From assembly GCF_026283965.1 (NCBI RefSeq), contig NZ_JAPDPD010000010.1, positions 1-64,000 of the forward strand: DNA of 64,000 bases. The letters are read 5' to 3'. The first letter of the stretch is position 1. Every line of letters starts with the position of its first letter. Both the position numbers and the translations under genes were made by a program. The notes under the pieces are model-generated. The model was not told the origin of the DNA. It did not search any database and saw nothing but the letters and a program-made list of their open reading frames with translations. This stretch comes from Dyella subtropica (GTDB lineage: Bacteria > Pseudomonadota > Gammaproteobacteria > Xanthomonadales > Rhodanobacteraceae). This document shows positions 27,004 to 34,604 of the stretch, one piece after another.

Positions 27004-27834
27004 ATGAATCCACATGCTGCACAACCGACATCGCCTGCTTCCATAGTCCGTAGCCTATGGACCCATCGGCAATTGTTACTTCAAATGACGACCCGCGAGG
27101 TCGTGGGGCGCTACAAGGGCTCCGCCATCGGCCTGGGTTGGTCTCTGTTCCATCCAATCCTTTTGCTCGCCGTGTACACGTTCGTGTTCTCCGTGGTGTT
27201 TAAGGCGCGTTGGGGCGCTACAGGAAGCGAAAGCAGGGCGCAGTTCGCTCTTATACTTTTTGTTGGCCTGATCATCCACGGGCTGTTCGCCGAAGTGATC
27301 AACCGCTCCCCTTCTCTGGTATTGGCTAACCAGAATTACGTCAAGAAGGTTGTTTTTCCTGTTGAATTGCTGCCGATCATTTCAATCGGAGCGGCGCTGT
27401 TCCATGCGGCAATCAGTCTCGGGGTTCTTCTCGCAGCATTTTTTCTGATCTCCGGTTTCGTCAATTGGACGGTGCTGTGGCTTCCGGTGGTCCTCTTTCC
27501 TTTCCTTGTGTTGATCACCGGTATTTCGTGGATCCTCGCCTCTCTGGGCGTGTTTCTGCGCGACGTTTCGCAGACCGTGGGCATCGTGACGATGGTGATG
27601 ATGTTCATGGCGCCGGTGGTGTATCCGATAACGGCGGTGCCGGAACAATTCCGTCCCTGGTTGTTGGCCAATCCAATAACTTTCATCATCGAACAGGCCC
27701 GGCAGGTAGTGATTTGGGGCGCGCTACCGAATTTCGGAGGGCTGTTCATCTACCTTGCCGCCTCCTCCTCGATGGCGTGGATCGGTTATGTCTGGTTCCA
27801 GAAGACGCGTCCGGGATTCGCCGATGTGCTCTGA
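27004..27834 (+). CDS. wzm: O-antigen ABC transporter permease Wzm
   Basis: A 276-residue membrane permease of the ABC-2 polysaccharide exporter family. With Wzt it moves lipid-linked O-polysaccharide across the inner membrane. After a cytoplasmic N-terminus (LLLQMTTREVVGRYKGSAIGLGWSL, the conserved coupling region), about six hydrophobic segments can be seen (ILLLAVYTFVFSVVF, FALILFVGLIIHGLF, ISIGAALFHAAISLGVLLAA, WLPVVLFPFLVLITGISWIL, VGIVTMVMMFMAPVVYP, LFIYLAASSSMAWIGYVWF). The ATG at 27004 gives the normal length; an upstream in-frame start would add 14 unlikely residues. Its 3' end overlaps wzt by 11 bases. Confidence 0.92.
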   Translation: MNPHAAQPTSPASIVRSLWTHRQLLLQMTTREVVGRYKGSAIGLGWSLFHPILLLAVYTFVFSVVFKARWGATGSESRAQFALILFVGLIIHGLFAEVINRSPSLVLANQNYVKKVVFPVELLPIISIGAALFHAAISLGVLLAAFFLISGFVNWTVLWLPVVLFPFLVLITGISWILASLGVFLRDVSQTVGIVTMVMMFMAPVVYPITAVPEQFRPWLLANPITFIIEQARQVVIWGALPNFGGLFIYLAASSSMAWIGYVWFQKTRPGFADVL

Positions 27835-29203
27835 TATCACAGCCACTGATGGCATCGGTGCCGTGCCGCAAGCCGAGGTCGCCATTCGCATTCGCGGTCT
27901 CAGCAAGTGCTATCACATCTATGCAACTCCGCGCGATCGCTTGAAGCAGTTTGTGCTTCCGCGACTGCGCCGCCTGCTGCGGATGCCCTCGGCTCGATAT
28001 TACGAGGAGTTCTGGGCCACTCGAGATGTAACGTTCGAGGTGGGGCGTGGCGAGACCGTCGGTATCATTGGCCGTAACGGTTCTGGCAAGTCCACCCTGT
28101 TGCAGATCATCTGCGGCACGTTGACGCCAACCCAAGGTGATGTCGAGACGCACGGGCGCGTAGCGGCCCTACTAGAGCTGGGTTCGGGCTTTAATCCAGA
28201 GTTCACTGGACGGGAAAACGTTTACCTCAATGGGGCAGTGCTTGGCCTGACTCGAGAAGAGATCGACGCGCGCCTATCGGACATTCTCGCTTTTGCCGAT
28301 ATCGGTGCCTTCATAGAACAGCCGGTCAAGACGTACTCCAGTGGCATGTATGTGCGTCTGGCCTTCGCCGTCGTGGCCCATGTCGACCCTGAGATCCTCA
28401 TAGTCGACGAAGCACTTTCCGTAGGTGATGCGTTCTTCCAGTCGAAGTGCGCCGCGCTTATGCGATCGCTGATCAAGAAAGGTACGACGATACTTTTCGT
28501 GAGTCACGATACGCACTCGGTCAAATCGCTATGCGACAAGGCGATCCTTCTGGAAAGCGGCTCAATCGTGGCGATGGGAGATACCAATGAGGTTGTCGAA
28601 CAGTATTACGCAAAACTTGTCAATGCTTCTCCAGGGCAGTCAAGTCCATCGAGCAGCCTGGCGATTAATCACGCAGTCAGTCCGGATAAGGACGTAATTG
28701 GTGATGTCACCACATTCAATGCACGGGCGGACTATCAGCGCATCTACAATCAGCGCATCAGGTTTCTGAATGTACGTCTTGTCGACGAGTGGGGGCGGGA
28801 CATCCAGTCGATCGAGTTCAAGCAGCGTGTGACGCTCCGGATGATTCTTGAAGTACAGCAGGATCTTCCGGAGATCGGCGTCGCCTACCACATTCGTGAC
28901 ATGAAGGGCGTCGAGCTCGTCTATTCCGATACCGGTCAGGAGAACAATAACCAGCTGCGCGACCTACGTGCCGGGCAGCGCTATGTAATCAACTGGACAT
29001 TTGAAGCGAGTTTGCGCGAAGGACAGTACAACTTCGCGTGCATGGCCTCTATTCCGAAAGATCTTGCTGTTGGGGCGGTCGACGTTTGCGATTTCGTCCC
29101 CTATGCCCTGCAGTTCCAGGTGGGGCGTGGCCGCTCATTGCCCATCTATGCCGCCGTGCACTGGAGGAATGAGCTGACCGTCGAACAACTGGGTGTTGCG
29201 TGA
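27824..29203 (+). CDS. wzt: O-antigen ABC transporter ATPase Wzt with C-terminal glycan-binding domain
   Basis: A 459-residue ATPase that powers Wzm. The N-terminal nucleotide-binding domain has Walker A GRNGSGKST near residue 83, the signature YSSGMYVRLAFA near 171, Walker B ILIVDEAL near 190 and the switch SHD near 226. From about residue 300 onward a beta-rich domain follows (RIRFLNVRLVDEWG, VTLRMILEVQQDL, YVINWTFEASLREGQYNFA), matching the Wzt C-terminal domain that in studied systems binds the capped non-reducing end of the polymer. The ATG at 27824 overlaps wzm. The next gene overlaps its stop by 4 bases (GTGA), which suits a functional link with the capping enzyme. Confidence 0.92.
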   Translation: MCSDITATDGIGAVPQAEVAIRIRGLSKCYHIYATPRDRLKQFVLPRLRRLLRMPSARYYEEFWATRDVTFEVGRGETVGIIGRNGSGKSTLLQIICGTLTPTQGDVETHGRVAALLELGSGFNPEFTGRENVYLNGAVLGLTREEIDARLSDILAFADIGAFIEQPVKTYSSGMYVRLAFAVVAHVDPEILIVDEALSVGDAFFQSKCAALMRSLIKKGTTILFVSHDTHSVKSLCDKAILLESGSIVAMGDTNEVVEQYYAKLVNASPGQSSPSSSLAINHAVSPDKDVIGDVTTFNARADYQRIYNQRIRFLNVRLVDEWGRDIQSIEFKQRVTLRMILEVQQDLPEIGVAYHIRDMKGVELVYSDTGQENNNQLRDLRAGQRYVINWTFEASLREGQYNFACMASIPKDLAVGAVDVCDFVPYALQFQVGRGRSLPIYAAVHWRNELTVEQLGVA

Positions 29204-30354
29204 ACGATGCATTGAAACTGCACCTCGGATCAGGGGCGGTATCGCTCGCCGGCTGGCTGAATATCGATCTTGAGGCGCCCGAAGCGGATCTACGGTTGGA
29301 TCTGCGCGGGCCGTTGCCCTTCGATTCGGCCTCGGTGAGTCATATCTTTTCCGAGCACGTGATCGAGCACATTGAATATGATGAGGCGCTGCGTCTTCTT
29401 CAGGAGTGCAGGCGTGTGCTGCGCCCCGATGGTGTGCTTCGTATCACTACGCCCGACCTCGCATGGCTCGTCGATAACTACGTCGGCGCCCTGACCGAAG
29501 GGTGGGGCGAACTGTGGCAGCCAGGCACGCCGGCGCGCATGATCAACCAAGGCATGCGGTACTGGGGTCATTGTTTCATTTACGATCGCCCTGAAATGCT
29601 ACGTATTTTTCGCGCAGCGGGTTTTGGCGATGTTCGCTTCGTCGAATGGCAAAAGAGCGACGATCCTATACTTGTGGGTCTCGAAACACGACCACTCAAT
29701 AATGAGATTATCGTTGAAGCGCGTATTCCGCTCCGCGCCGAATCGGATATGACGGTTGCCGCCTCACGGGGCAACTTTGGTCGCGGCGTATCTGATTTGC
29801 TCGCGGCGCAAGGCGAACAGCTTGAGAATCTGCGCATCCGGCTCGCTGTATCCGAATCAGAACTTACGCTTGCCCGTGAGATCGCGAATACGCGGATTTC
29901 GGCAATTAGCGCTGAATCAGATGAGCGCGGACGATTGCTACTCGATCTGGAGGCCAGCCACCGCGCTAATCAGGCAGAGATCCTGCGGCTGGGGGTAGAT
30001 AACGCTCGCGTTCTGGCAGAGAACGCGAGCCTTCAGGCAGAGCGCGCGAGCGTTCAGGCGGAGATCGCGGGCCTCCAGGCCGAGAGCGCTCGTCTTGAGG
30101 CTGAGAACGTTCGCCTCCGGGTGGAGACTCAATCAATTACCGATACCGTCGCCGAGTTACATGGTGTACACGCCGAACTGGGGCGTGTAAGGCAGGAGTT
30201 GGAACGGGTCTCGACCGAGTCCGAAGAGCGGGCCGGACACGTCACCGAGCTCGCGGCTACGCTGCGCCGCCATGAAGAGTACATGGCGAGACTGCGCGCC
30301 TCGCTTCCCGGACGCATACTATTCCGCTTTTTCAAATCCTCCAGTGTTGTCTGA
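29200..30354 (+). CDS. SAM methyltransferase fused to a long coiled coil (WbdD-like O-antigen chain terminator)
   Basis: A 384-residue protein. Residues 1 to about 165 form a class I SAM methyltransferase (LHLGSGA at 7-13, SEHVIEHIEYDEA, ECRRVLRPDGVLRITTPD). From about 200 to 360 lies a continuous heptad helix, including a block of very regular seven-residue repeats at 260-308 (AENASLQ, AEIAGLQ, AESARLE patterns). The end (RASLPGRILFRFFK) is basic and amphipathic, suited to membrane contact. This is the layout of WbdD, where a methyltransferase caps the O-chain and a coiled coil acts as a length ruler, but the WbdD kinase domain is absent. GTG at 29200 overlaps the wzt stop. Function is inferred from architecture and context. 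Confidence 0.75.
   Translation: MNDALKLHLGSGAVSLAGWLNIDLEAPEADLRLDLRGPLPFDSASVSHIFSEHVIEHIEYDEALRLLQECRRVLRPDGVLRITTPDLAWLVDNYVGALTEGWGELWQPGTPARMINQGMRYWGHCFIYDRPEMLRIFRAAGFGDVRFVEWQKSDDPILVGLETRPLNNEIIVEARIPLRAESDMTVAASRGNFGRGVSDLLAAQGEQLENLRIRLAVSESELTLAREIANTRISAISAESDERGRLLLDLEASHRANQAEILRLGVDNARVLAENASLQAERASVQAEIAGLQAESARLEAENVRLRVETQSITDTVAELHGVHAELGRVRQELERVSTESEERAGHVTELAATLRRHEEYMARLRASLPGRILFRFFKSSSVV
29977..30123 (+). repeat. Seven 21-bp in-frame tandem repeat units
   Basis: Units of 21 bases, each encoding one heptad of the coiled coil, run head to tail; the five from 30019 to 30123 all begin GAG and most share a G/C-rich AGC/CGC plus CTT/CTC core. The two before them (29977-30018) are more diverged. 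Gain or loss of units would keep the frame and change the coil length by 7 residues per step. Confidence 0.7.
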
Positions 30355-30374
30355 GTGCATTTACGGAATCGCCG

Positions 30375-31457
30375 ATGAATATCAATGTTACCAAGCCATT
30401 TCTTCCGCCACTGGCGGAGTACCACACCTATCTCCAGGGCGTCTGGGAGCGGGAGTGGCTCACAAATAACGGGCCGCTGGTCAACGAACTTGAAGTTGCG
30501 CTCAAGGAGCGCCTCGATCTGGACCACCTTCTGTTCGTCAGTAACGGCACCATTGCGATCCAGCTGGCATTGAAGGCATTGAACATAACAGGTGAAGTCA
30601 TCACCACGCCCTTCAGTTACGTCGCCACGTCTTCGGCGGTGTGCTGGGAGGGGTGTGTGCCTGTAATGGCAGATATTTCACCTTTGGATTTCAACATCGA
30701 TCCCGAGAAGATCGAGGCGAAGATCACGCCACACACATCAGCGATTCTGGCGACTCATGTCTACGGAAATCCGTGCGATGTGGACGCCATAGAAGCGATC
30801 GCAGCGAAGCATGGCCTTCGCGTTATTTATGACGCCGCTCACGCCTTCGGGACCCGCTACAAGAATCGCAGCCTGTTTAGCTATGGAGACGTCGCAACTT
30901 CGAGCTTCCACGCGACGAAGCTATTCCACACGATCGAGGGCGGAGCGGTGATTGCTCGCGATCCCGCCGTGTTAAAGCGCATGGCGGAAATGCGTAACTT
31001 CGGTCATATCAGCCCTACGGCCTTTCAGGAGGTCGGCATCAACGGCAAGAATTCCGAAGTCCATGCGGCCATGGGTTTGTGCAATCTGAAATATCTCGAC
31101 GATATTCTGCGGGTAAGAAAGTCTTTGTCGGAACGCTATGACCGTAATCTTGCCGGACTTCCCATCCAGCGGCCGGTATCGCGGCAGGGTACAGACTTCA
31201 ATCATGCCTACTACGCTGTGGCGGTCGAAGACGAAGCATTGTTGTTGAAGATCATCGACGGCCTCCAGCTGCACAATATTTTTCCGCGCCGTTACTTCTT
31301 TCCGTCGCTGTCGACACTGCCCTACGTGTCCACCGAATCCTGTCCCGTGGCCGAGGATCTCTCGCGGCGGGTCATGTGTCTTCCCCTCTATCACACGCTA
31401 TCCGAGGAAGAGGTTGACATGATCTGTCGCCTCATTAAGCGCTACATTCGTTACTGA
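30375..31457 (+). CDS. DegT/DnrJ/EryC1 sugar aminotransferase (VioA-like)
   Basis: A 360-residue PLP aminotransferase that converts a nucleotide-linked keto sugar to an amino sugar. The PLP Lys is Lys182 in HATKLFHTIEGG. The N-terminus (VTKPFLPPLAEYHTYLQGVW, LTNNGPLVNELE) resembles VioA, which makes dTDP-4-amino-4,6-dideoxyglucose from the product of RmlB. RmlB and RmlA are encoded 5 kb away, and an acetyltransferase follows after 12 bases, so a dTDP-Qui4NAc pathway is likely. A 3-amino enzyme (FdtB/QdtB) is possible, but the isomerase FdtA/QdtA needed for it is absent. The ATG at 30375 has only a weak ribosome site. Confidence 0.82.
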   Translation: MNINVTKPFLPPLAEYHTYLQGVWEREWLTNNGPLVNELEVALKERLDLDHLLFVSNGTIAIQLALKALNITGEVITTPFSYVATSSAVCWEGCVPVMADISPLDFNIDPEKIEAKITPHTSAILATHVYGNPCDVDAIEAIAAKHGLRVIYDAAHAFGTRYKNRSLFSYGDVATSSFHATKLFHTIEGGAVIARDPAVLKRMAEMRNFGHISPTAFQEVGINGKNSEVHAAMGLCNLKYLDDILRVRKSLSERYDRNLAGLPIQRPVSRQGTDFNHAYYAVAVEDEALLLKIIDGLQLHNIFPRRYFFPSLSTLPYVSTESCPVAEDLSRRVMCLPLYHTLSEEEVDMICRLIKRYIRY

Positions 31458-31469
31458 TCAGGAGCATCC

Positions 31470-32123
31470 ATGACCACTTACGGAGTTTTCGGTGCGGGCG
31501 GCTACGGTCGGGAGGTTATCCCGCTCGTTCGCGACATGATTGCTGCGTCGCCGGCCCCGGATGATCGCGTGGTGTTTGTCGTCGAAGGTGATGTTACCGA
31601 GCGTGAGGTCAATGGCTATCCAGTTCTGAGTAGCGAGGAGTTTTTCGCTGCCCCGGGTGAGAGGCGTTTCAATATCGCAATCGGCGACTCGAAGGTACGC
31701 GCGCGTATCGCCGCTGCCTGTGAATCGCAAGGAATTCTTGCATTCTCCATTATTGCGGCTTCGGCCGAGATCCTTGACGCCAACGAGATCGGTGTGGGGG
31801 CGATCCTGTCGTCAAAGACCATTATCACATCCAATGCACGAATCGGGCGTTTCTTTCATTCGAACATCTACGCTTATGTCGCTCACGACTGCATTGTGGG
31901 GGACTTCGTCACTTTTGCACCGAGCGTGAAATGCAATGGAAACGTCACTATTGGGGATCATGCCTATATCGGTACGGGGGCTATCCTTCGCCAAGGAAGC
32001 AAGGCCAAGCCATTGGTGATCGGTGAAGGTGCGGTGGTGGGTATGGGAGCCGTAGTGACGAAGGATGTTGCACCGTTTACCACGGTGGTAGGTAATCCCG
32101 CCAGAGTTTTGGAGAAAAAATGA
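31470..32123 (+). CDS. Sugar acetyltransferase with left-handed beta-helix (NeuD/PglD/VioB-like)
   Basis: A 217-residue acyl-CoA-dependent transferase. A Rossmann-like N-terminal part (YGVFGAGGYGREVIPL) binds the nucleotide sugar, and the C-terminal half has hexapeptide repeats forming a left-handed beta-helix (IGVGAILSSKTIITSNARIG, VTIGDHAYIGTGAIL, IGEGAVVGMGAVVTKDV). The general-base His lies in FHSNIYAYVAHDCIVGD. Placed directly after the VioA-like gene, it most simply N-acetylates the 4-amino sugar. GGAG lies before the ATG; the last codon overlaps the next gene by 4 bases. Confidence 0.85.
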   Translation: MTTYGVFGAGGYGREVIPLVRDMIAASPAPDDRVVFVVEGDVTEREVNGYPVLSSEEFFAAPGERRFNIAIGDSKVRARIAAACESQGILAFSIIAASAEILDANEIGVGAILSSKTIITSNARIGRFFHSNIYAYVAHDCIVGDFVTFAPSVKCNGNVTIGDHAYIGTGAILRQGSKAKPLVIGEGAVVGMGAVVTKDVAPFTTVVGNPARVLEKK

Positions 32124-33073
32124 GCAGTCGTGTATCCCGGATCAACATCCTTCTGATTACGTACAACCACGAGAAGTACGTTAGGCGCGCGCTCGATGGT
32201 GTGGCGAGCCAGATCGTTGATGAGCCAGTTACGGTTGTTGTGGCGGACGACTGCTCTACGGACGGAACGCTAGATATCGTTCGAGCGTTCGCGGCGGAGC
32301 ATCCCCATCTGGACTTCCGCTTTCTGGAGGCGGATTGCAATTTGGGAGTCACGCGGAACTATAAACGCGCATTCGCTGCGTGCGATGGTGATTACGTGGC
32401 CGTTCTGGAGGGAGACGATTATTGGGTGGCGCCGCACAAGCTGGCAAAGCAGCGCGACTTTCTCGATGTCCGGCTCGAATGCGATCTTTGCTCCGTCAAT
32501 TACTATGTGTTCGAAGAGAACCGGGCACAGTTCACGCCGCGATGGGCGCCCGGGACCGGCCACATGTTGTTGGGAGCTCGCGAACTTATCGCTGACAATG
32601 TGGTGGGCAACTTTTCCACCTGTATGTATCGACTGAGTGCGCTTCGAGCGATCCCGGTCGAGGTGTACGATTACAAATCGTATGACTGGATTATCAATAT
32701 TTTGATTGCCAGGCAGTCCCTCATTGCGTTCTTGCATGAGCCCATGTCGGTATACCGCATTCACGGCGACGGTGTCTGGAGTGTCTTGACTACCATCGAA
32801 AAGCTGAAGGTACAGCGCGATCTGCTCCCGCAGTATGACGATCTCACGGGCAACATGTTCACTCCTGAGTTTTCTGCGCTTAAGCATCGGCTGGATCATG
32901 TCATTGAGAGTGGTGAGATCGGCCACGCTGCTCCCGGTGTACTGGGTGCAAGCGAGGAGCGGACGCGTATTCGCGAGTGGTTCCCTCCTTTCGTGTTGCC
33001 GCTAGCACGTTGGATCGTGCCAGTCGCATTCCGTCGCGCTCTGTATAAGATCATCACGCGGAGCGCGTCATGA
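32120..33073 (+). CDS. Glycosyltransferase family 2
   Basis: A 317-residue inverting GT-A fold enzyme. INILLITYNHEKYVRRAL begins the domain, VADDCSTDG (42-49) binds nucleotide, and EGDDYW (97-102) supplies the metal-binding DxD equivalent. No transmembrane segment precedes the catalytic domain, so it is a peripheral cytoplasmic enzyme. It overlaps both neighbours by 4 bases. It likely adds one residue of the O-polysaccharide repeat; donor sugar unknown. Its N-terminal half is clearly related to the next gene. Confidence 0.85.
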   Translation: MSSRVSRINILLITYNHEKYVRRALDGVASQIVDEPVTVVVADDCSTDGTLDIVRAFAAEHPHLDFRFLEADCNLGVTRNYKRAFAACDGDYVAVLEGDDYWVAPHKLAKQRDFLDVRLECDLCSVNYYVFEENRAQFTPRWAPGTGHMLLGARELIADNVVGNFSTCMYRLSALRAIPVEVYDYKSYDWIINILIARQSLIAFLHEPMSVYRIHGDGVWSVLTTIEKLKVQRDLLPQYDDLTGNMFTPEFSALKHRLDHVIESGEIGHAAPGVLGASEERTRIREWFPPFVLPLARWIVPVAFRRALYKIITRSAS

Positions 33074-34164
33074 CCATGTTGCCACGCGTATCGGTGATCA
33101 TGCCGACCTACAATCACGAGAAATTCGTGAGGGCAGCTATCGATAGCGTGCTTGCACAGGAAGGTGTCGACTTCGAGTTTCTGATCTCGGACGATGGATC
33201 ACGCGATGCCACTCGAGAAGTAGTCGCCTCAGTCAGTGACGAACGCATTCGCTTCTTTCCTAATACCGTGAATCGAGGTGCGTGCGTCGTCACCAACGAG
33301 CTCGTTCAGGCTTCACGCGGTGAATTTGTCGCGCTATTGAATTCTGATGATATGTGGCTCCCGGGGAAGCTGGCCGAGCAGGTGCGTCTCATGGATAGTC
33401 GCCCCGGGCTCGGCGCGACCTTTGGTCGTGCGCGTTTTATCGATCGCGACGCGTTCCCGATAGCCAAGTCGGGGTTGCCGTTCGGTACGATTTTCGACCA
33501 GGCGAACCGCAATCAAGGCGAATGGCTACGTCGGTTTTTCGACCTCGGTAACTGCATCTGTCACCCGACCATGTTGATTCGACGGCGTTGTTACGATGAA
33601 GTCGGCTTGTACAGCAACCGACTGCGTCAGTTGCCGGACTTCGAGATGTGGATTCGTTTGATCAAGCGATATCCCATCCATATTGTGGAAAAGGATCTGA
33701 TCGACTTTCGGATTCTTCCCGGTGAGAACGCTAGCTCCGACATTGGTCCGAATGCGCGACGCACGATCAATGAGCATTTCCTGTTGGCCGAGCGGTTCTT
33801 CGATGCTGCGACGCGAGAGCAGTTGATCGAGGGGTTCTCCGATGTGCTTCACGTTCCTTCCATTCCCTCGGAGGCTCATCTAAGGATCGAAGGAGTACTA
33901 CAGCTCATGCGGCCCAATCAGTGGCTCGGTGCACCTTATCGAATGACTGGGCTATCGAAGCTTCGGGAGCTCTTAGACGACGATTCGCTGCGAGCGATTC
34001 TGGCGAGCGATTACAATATCGATGATCGTTGGTTCCAGGCGCGCATGTCGGAACACGAAGCACTCATGCCGCGCCCGCCTGCACTCCAGCCCGAAGGGCG
34101 AAAGCAGGCGTTGCGGCGAGCTGCCGGTCTGGCCTGGCGCGCTTTCGTTCCGAGTAGATCATGA
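33070..34164 (+). CDS. Glycosyltransferase family 2
   Basis: A 364-residue GT-A enzyme: VSVIMPTYNHEKFVRAAIDSVL, ISDDGSRD at 39-46, and LLNSDDMW at 89-96 as the DxD region. The C-terminal third (RRCYDEVGLYSNRLRQLPDFEMWIRL) resembles acceptor domains in this family. The start overlaps the preceding gene (ATGA), as does its stop with the following lipoprotein gene. It probably assembles the same polymer as its neighbour. Confidence 0.85.
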   Translation: MTMLPRVSVIMPTYNHEKFVRAAIDSVLAQEGVDFEFLISDDGSRDATREVVASVSDERIRFFPNTVNRGACVVTNELVQASRGEFVALLNSDDMWLPGKLAEQVRLMDSRPGLGATFGRARFIDRDAFPIAKSGLPFGTIFDQANRNQGEWLRRFFDLGNCICHPTMLIRRRCYDEVGLYSNRLRQLPDFEMWIRLIKRYPIHIVEKDLIDFRILPGENASSDIGPNARRTINEHFLLAERFFDAATREQLIEGFSDVLHVPSIPSEAHLRIEGVLQLMRPNQWLGAPYRMTGLSKLRELLDDDSLRAILASDYNIDDRWFQARMSEHEALMPRPPALQPEGRKQALRRAAGLAWRAFVPSRS

Positions 34165-34604
34165 ACTACTCGTCCGGTTTGATGGTTATTACGTTCGCTG
34201 CCTCATGCCTGATGGCCGGCTGCTCACCTGCCGCCATTCCCCCAGCAGTTGATGTCGGCAAGGTGTGCTATATCGAGAGCGTTCCCCCTGCGAGCTTCGA
34301 CACGGGCCAGCCTTTGCCTCTGAAGGGATGGGCGTTTCTCCCTGCGCTTGGTGGGCCCGCCCCCGCTGTAGCTGTGCGTTTCGAACGGGGGGATGGACTC
34401 GTTTATCAGCGCCCCTTGCTGCTTTCCGGGGAAAGGCCGGATGTGGCGGTTGCCCTTCACGTTGGCGACACCCATGTCGGCGCGTTCGAGCAGAGCATCG
34501 ACCTGACCCGCATTGTAAGTGGCCGGTACGTGGCCTCGGTGGTTCAGTTCGTGGACGGGCACACTTATACATGTGCCACGTCGTTCGTCCTTTCAGTGCG
34601 CTGA
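34161..34604 (+). CDS. Small putative lipoprotein of the polysaccharide operon
   Basis: A 147-residue protein with a short signal (MVITFAASCLMAGC) ending in a lipobox LMAGC. The mature part is beta-rich, with two further Cys (VGKVCYI and YTCAT) that could form a disulfide, and a GWAFLPALGG motif. I do not recognise a family. It overlaps the preceding glycosyltransferase gene by 4 bases, so it belongs to the operon, and its end overlaps the convergent membrane-protein gene by 12 bases. A role in handling or anchoring the polysaccharide at the envelope is only a guess. Confidence 0.6.
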   Translation: MNYSSGLMVITFAASCLMAGCSPAAIPPAVDVGKVCYIESVPPASFDTGQPLPLKGWAFLPALGGPAPAVAVRFERGDGLVYQRPLLLSGERPDVAVALHVGDTHVGAFEQSIDLTRIVSGRYVASVVQFVDGHTYTCATSFVLSVR

